From positions 186,001 through 250,000 of the forward strand of contig NZ_AHCD03000034.1 in NCBI RefSeq assembly GCF_000238295.3: 64,000 bases of DNA, in the 5' to 3' direction. The translations under genes were made by a program, and so were the position numbers. Shown in pieces: positions 60,116 to 64,000 of the stretch. The notes under the pieces were generated by a model. It was not told where the DNA came from, did no database searches, and worked only from the letters and a program-made list of their open reading frames with translations. Positions within the stretch are counted from its first letter, which is position 1. Every line of letters starts with the position of its first letter. The DNA is from Pseudoalteromonas rubra. Its GTDB lineage: Bacteria; Pseudomonadota; Gammaproteobacteria; Enterobacterales; Alteromonadaceae.

Positions 60116-60893
60116 TACTACCTCTATCAACTTCTGCAAGGTGTTCTAATAAGGCACGATAAGCATAGACGCCACGCGATTTAGGGCAATATTGTACCGG
60201 CACTTGCTGCGCTAAACTGGCATCTCTGAACTTAGTATCAACCGGTATCACACCAGGCCAAACTTTATCCTGATAAGTCTCTACCAAAGACTTATAGGCT
60301 TCGAGAGATGCTTTAGTGCGCTTATCATACATAGTTGGCACTATAGTATATTGATATTGCTTGGAATGCGAACTTTGCATTAATGACATTGTGCGCATCA
60401 TGCGATCCAGTCCTTTCAACGCCAAAAACTCTGTTTGTACCGGGATGAGAATGCGCTCGCTTGCAGCGAGTGCATTCACCATAAGCACACCCAGTACAGG
60501 CGGGCAATCCAAAATGGCATAGTCATAATGCTCACTGATCTTGGCAAGCGCCTTTTTCAGAATGAGCCCCATCCCCGAGCGATTGCCCATGCTGCGATCC
60601 AGTGTCGCAATAGCCATAGTCGCCGGTAATATGTCCAGATTCTCGATAGTTGAAGGGCAAAGGGCCTGAAGAATTTCTTCGCTGGCCATATTTGAGCCGC
60701 GAATAAAAATATCGTACACACTGACTTCTAACTCTTCCGAGTCAATGCCAAAGTAGTATGTTAATGAGGCATGCGGATCTGTGTCTATCAATAATACACG
60801 TTTCCCCTGGAGCGCCAAGATCCCGCCGAGACTAACTGTGGTGGTGGTTTTACCCACCCCGCCTTTTTGGTTCGCTACCGTCCAGATTTTCAC
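60108..60893 (-). CDS. parC: ParA-like ATPase ParC, chemotaxis-array positioning
   Basis: 261 residues. Deviant Walker A ANQKGGVGKTTTTVSLGGIL (residues ~8-27); Walker A' VLLIDTDPHASLTYYF; Walker B AILDCPPVLGVLMVNALAA. ParA/MinD-type ATPase forming polar dimers. In Vibrio and relatives this gene between cheB and parP recruits the chemotaxis arrays to the old pole. It is not a plasmid partition gene, given its place in a che operon and the lack of parB. Confidence 0.92.
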   Translation of the reverse strand: MKIWTVANQKGGVGKTTTTVSLGGILALQGKRVLLIDTDPHASLTYYFGIDSEELEVSVYDIFIRGSNMASEEILQALCPSTIENLDILPATMAIATLDRSMGNRSGMGLILKKALAKISEHYDYAILDCPPVLGVLMVNALAASERILIPVQTEFLALKGLDRMMRTMSLMQSSHSKQYQYTIVPTMYDKRTKASLEAYKSLVETYQDKVWPGVIPVDTKFRDASLAQQVPVQYCPKSRGVYAYRALLEHLAEVDRGSNE

Positions 60894-60946
60894 GTTATTT
60901 TTTTATTCCTTCGGCCAAACACAGATCGCATTCAGGCTAACATCAA

Positions 60947-62104
60947 TTATGCACAGCCTATTTCTTTGTTTATTCTCAGTGCAACATCCTGCAAAGCGAT
61001 ATCTTCAGTTGAAATTCCCGCGCTCGCAACAGCTTGCGGCATGCCGTACACCACACAGGTTTTTTCATCCTGTGCCCAGATAGTCGCACCATTTTGCTTC
61101 AACATTCGGGCACCATCTCTCCCATCCGCGCCCATACCAGTTAGTATCACCGCGAGCACATCTCCGTTATATGCTTTGGCTGTACTGGCAAAAGTAACAT
61201 CCACACTGGGTTTATAGGTAATACGAGGGCTGTCATCCTCAAACACCTTTAGGGTTTTACTGCCGCCTCTGGCTTCAACCAACATCTGCTGACCTCCCGG
61301 CGCCAAATAAGCAACGCCTGGTTGTAAGCGATCCCCCTGCTCTGCTTCTTTTACTTTGATTTTGCACAGACTATTCAAGCGTTGTGCAAACGCTGGCGTA
61401 AATGCCGCTGGCATGTGCTGGATCAACAAAATAGGATGCGGAAAATTCGCAGGCAATTGAGTTAAAATGGTTTGCAGTGCCACCGGGCCACCCGTCGATG
61501 TGCCGATAGCAACGATTTGATACTTTTTGCCAGACGCTTTAAAAGACGCGCCGGAACTGGGTGTATCTGGTGCAGGGCGTGAAAATGTTCGATCTGGTTG
61601 CGCAATTGGCTTAGCCGCAGGTCGCAGACCTGATGATGCACTTGGCGCGCTACGTGTCGGCGCGGGTGCTGATGACGAGCTAATAGGCCGGGTGAAGCGA
61701 CTCACACGACGTCGGCCAATTTCTTTGACCTTGTTTTGTAAAGAGCGGATAGCGTCTTCACTATTACGGGCAATATCTTCAAACTTCTTCGGTAAGAAAT
61801 CGACCGCCCCAGCGTCCAGTGCATCAAGTGTTGCGCTGGCGCCTTCACGGGTCAATGACGAAAACATCAGAATCGGAGTGGGGGAACTCTGCATGATCTG
61901 CTTAACTGCGCTAATCCCATCCATTACTGGCATTTCCACATCCATAGTGATGACGTCTGGCCTCAGTTTAGCGGCTTTATCGACCGCTTCCTGACCATTC
62001 ACTGCAAAGTCAATCACTTTGATTTCAGGATCTTTTTCTAGTATTTCACTCACTCGACGACGAAAGAAGCTCGAGTCATCTACAACTAATACTTTAACTG
62101 CCAT
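60947..62104 (-). CDS. cheB: Chemotaxis protein-glutamate methylesterase CheB
   Basis: Demethylates chemoreceptors when phosphorylated by CheA. About 385 residues from the ATG at 62104 (AAGAG eight bases upstream); ATG at 62110 is also possible. Receiver domain: VLVVDDSSFFRRRV, phospho-Asp in VITMDVEMPVMDG, Lys in FLPKKF. A linker rich in Ser, Pro and Ala (about 150-200) precedes the esterase domain with GTSTGGPVALQ (catalytic Ser), LIQHMPAAFT (His) and ILTGMGADGRDGA (Asp). Between cheA and parC. Confidence 0.96.
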   Translation of the reverse strand: MAVKVLVVDDSSFFRRRVSEILEKDPEIKVIDFAVNGQEAVDKAAKLRPDVITMDVEMPVMDGISAVKQIMQSSPTPILMFSSLTREGASATLDALDAGAVDFLPKKFEDIARNSEDAIRSLQNKVKEIGRRRVSRFTRPISSSSAPAPTRSAPSASSGLRPAAKPIAQPDRTFSRPAPDTPSSGASFKASGKKYQIVAIGTSTGGPVALQTILTQLPANFPHPILLIQHMPAAFTPAFAQRLNSLCKIKVKEAEQGDRLQPGVAYLAPGGQQMLVEARGGSKTLKVFEDDSPRITYKPSVDVTFASTAKAYNGDVLAVILTGMGADGRDGARMLKQNGATIWAQDEKTCVVYGMPQAVASAGISTEDIALQDVALRINKEIGCA

Positions 62105-62184
62105 TGGCATTGCTCTTTTATTCGTTACAGATCCGAAAAGTGGTGTCAAAGACACCACTTTGTCGGTATAAATGCGCCAGGAAT

Positions 62185-64000
62185 TTACTTGCCGGCGTAA
62201 TATTTTAACATGCTGGGGACGTCCAGAATCAGCGCGATGCCACCATCAGATGTGATAGTCGCACCAGCCATACCCGGAGTACCTTGCAATAAGGCATCAA
62301 GCGGTTTAATTACCACCTCTTCCTGGCCTATCAGAGAGTCAACCACAAAGCCTACTTGCTTAGTACCCATCTGAACGATTACCACATGCCCTTCTGCTTT
62401 TCGGGCGCCTCTGTCGGCACCTTTCACTAACCAGTGCTCCAGATAAAACAGTGGGATTGCTTTTTCACGCACTATGATAGTCAATTGGCCATCAACCACG
62501 TTGGTCTTGGTCAAATCAAGGTGGAATATTTCACTTACCCCAGCCAGCGGCAGTGCAAATGTTTGCTGACCAATCATCACCATCAATGTTGGCAGAATGG
62601 CCAATGTCAGTGGTACTTTAATTTCCAGTATTGTACCCACACCCAGCTCTGACTGAATGTTGACGGAACCATTTAACTGGGTGATTTTAGTTTTGACCAC
62701 GTCCATACCAACACCTCGGCCAGAGATGTCAGAAATTTGTTCTTTTGTTGAGAAACCTGGCGCGAAGATCAGATTGTAGGCTTCATTATCTGACAAGCGA
62801 CTTGCCTGGTCAGAATCAATAACCCCTTTGCTAATCGCAATCTTCTTCAGCTTCTCCGGGTCCATACCTGCACCATCATCACGAATGGTCAGCAGAATAT
62901 GATCACCCTCCTGAGAGGCTGATAAGGTCACAGTACCAGTTCTTGATTTACCTGCAGCTTCACGAATATCCGGCATCTCAATACCGTGGTCCACTGAGTT
63001 ACGAACCAAGTGAACCAAAGGGTCCGCAAGGGCCTCTACCAGGTTCTTATCCAGATCCGTGTCTTCCCCTTCCAGTACCAAACTAATGTCTTTCTTGAGG
63101 CTACGGGCCAAGTCTCGAACCACCCGGGGGAAACGACCAAACACTTTCTTGATTGGCTGCATTCGGGTTTTCATCACCGCACCCTGAAGGTCGGCGGTCA
63201 CCACATCGAGGTTAGAAATGGCTTTACCCATGGCCTCGCTGTTTGAGTTATTAGCCAAGCTGACTAACCGGTTACGCACCAACACCAGCTCACCGACCAT
63301 GTTCATGATCTCATCCAGGCGCTTGGTATCAACCCGAACGGTTGTTTCTGCCTGAGCTGCTGGTTTCTTAGCGGCGGCTTTACTATCGGCCGCAGGTTTA
63401 CTCTCAGCTGCTGGTTTTGCCGGTGCCGGTTTGGCAGCCGGTGCACTGGGCGCCTTAGCCACAGGTGCAGCTGGTTTAGGCTCAGGTTTAGGAGGTGCTT
63501 TAGGCGCTTCTTTCGGCGCTGCTACTTCCGCTTCCGTTGATTTTGGTGCTTGCCCTTTTCCGTGCAACTCATCCAGTAAAGCTTCAAATTCGTCATCGTT
63601 GATTTCATCGTCGTCACCGCCAGATGCTTTCGGTGGCTCTGGCGCAGCAGGTTGGGCCGGTGCCTTCGGCTGCTCAGCTGGCGCTTGCTCTGCGGTCGCG
63701 CCAAACTTTCCAACACCATGCAACTCATCCAGCAAGCTGTCAAATTCATCATCGGTAATGTCGCCATCATCGCTGCTTGATGGAGCCGGTGTTGCACTTG
63801 GTGCGGCAGGCTCTTGCGATGCAACTGAAGGGCCATTACCTGAGCCATGTAATTCATCGAGCAAGCTCTCGAATTCTTCTTCAGAAATCTCGTCTATGCT
63901 GTCCCCGTTGTCACTTCCAGATTCATCAACAGAATCCGCAGGTGCGTCAAACAGCACATCATCCGCACTGGGTGTCGCCACAACCGGTTCAGGCTCAGGC
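62185..64000 (-). CDS. cheA: Chemotaxis histidine kinase CheA (partial, 5' end beyond window)
   Basis: The last ~605 codons; the phosphotransfer (P1) domain lies right of the window, and the frame is open to the edge. The visible N-terminal part is an acidic Pro/Ala linker with three copies of a motif: EEFESLLDELHG, DEFDSLLDELHG and DEFEALLDELHG. Then P3 (RVDTKRLDEIMNMVGELVLV), P4 with N-box HLVRNSVDHGIEMP, G1 RDDGAGMDPEKL and G2 GRGVGMDVVKTKI, and the CheW-like P5 (LTLAILPTLMVMIGQQTFAL). In Vibrio a linker region of CheA is the target of ParP, so the repeats may be docking sites. First visible gene of the che operon. Confidence 0.95.
   Translation of the reverse strand, partial: PEPEPVVATPSADDVLFDAPADSVDESGSDNGDSIDEISEEEFESLLDELHGSGNGPSVASQEPAAPSATPAPSSSDDGDITDDEFDSLLDELHGVGKFGATAEQAPAEQPKAPAQPAAPEPPKASGGDDDEINDDEFEALLDELHGKGQAPKSTEAEVAAPKEAPKAPPKPEPKPAAPVAKAPSAPAAKPAPAKPAAESKPAADSKAAAKKPAAQAETTVRVDTKRLDEIMNMVGELVLVRNRLVSLANNSNSEAMGKAISNLDVVTADLQGAVMKTRMQPIKKVFGRFPRVVRDLARSLKKDISLVLEGEDTDLDKNLVEALADPLVHLVRNSVDHGIEMPDIREAAGKSRTGTVTLSASQEGDHILLTIRDDGAGMDPEKLKKIAISKGVIDSDQASRLSDNEAYNLIFAPGFSTKEQISDISGRGVGMDVVKTKITQLNGSVNIQSELGVGTILEIKVPLTLAILPTLMVMIGQQTFALPLAGVSEIFHLDLTKTNVVDGQLTIIVREKAIPLFYLEHWLVKGADRGARKAEGHVVIVQMGTKQVGFVVDSLIGQEEVVIKPLDALLQGTPGMAGATITSDGGIALILDVPSMLKYYAGK

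Noticed and set aside
60108..60893. Considered a plasmid or chromosome partition ParA.
   Set aside because: Gene lies inside a che operon with parP and no parB or parS; ParC role fits.

Overview
The window looks like a chromosomal segment of a marine gammaproteobacterium of the order Alteromonadales, most likely Pseudoalteromonas. This is inferred from gene order and protein style (accA-dnaE-rnhB-lpx-bamA, a ccm cluster beside a FliK-like gene, and a CheA-CheB-ParC-ParP-CheW-DUF2802 chemotaxis block), not from a database search. About two thirds is core housekeeping sequence and the rest is accessory.

Layout. (1) 1-18757, all minus strand: the envelope/translation block. In transcription order it reads rpsB, tsf, pyrH, frr, uppS, cdsA, dxr, rseP, bamA, skp, lpxD, fabZ, lpxA, lpxB, rnhB, dnaE, accA (accA runs off the left edge). 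It joins ribosome and UMP synthesis, isoprenoid and phospholipid precursors, outer-membrane protein assembly, lipid A synthesis, replication and fatty-acid initiation. Hairpin terminators after frr and lpxA divide it into sub-operons. (2) 19090-23500, plus: map, glnD, dapD. (3) 23553-32546, accessory: a TonB receptor with a membrane-embedded AraC-type regulator, an unknown soluble protein, two divergent XRE regulators, a divergent azoreductase/LysR pair with a perfect operator-like palindrome, a perfect 10 x 7-bp tandem repeat, and a three-gene cassette headed by a 59-codon gene, not previously called here, for a peptide with a double-glycine leader. (4) 32928-39794: putP, an EAL-HDOD protein, a methionine-rich copper-type TonB receptor with twin inverted repeats in its promoter region, and a beta-propeller-like lipoprotein.

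(5) 39819-49038: a small inverted-repeat element (MITE-like), then an exact 1,149-bp tandem duplication that doubles mlaA and leaves a ccmI 3' fragment, then the complete cytochrome c maturation operon ccmABCDEFG(dsbE)HI. (6) 49143-54288: a FliK-like and an FlhB-C-like gene, a pair usually adjacent, here separated by an amidohydrolase. (7) 54537-58351: a small secreted Cys protein, a HEAT-like anchored protein, a hybrid histidine kinase with an AraC output domain, and a second, longer copy of the MITE-like element. (8) 58352-64000, minus: the polar chemotaxis operon cheA-cheB-parC-parP-cheW-DUF2802, with three copies of an acidic motif in the CheA linker; cheA runs off the right edge.

The most promising unexplained item is the double-glycine peptide cassette (31463-32546). 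Next are the MITE-abutting mlaA duplication and the interrupted FliK/FlhB-like pair.
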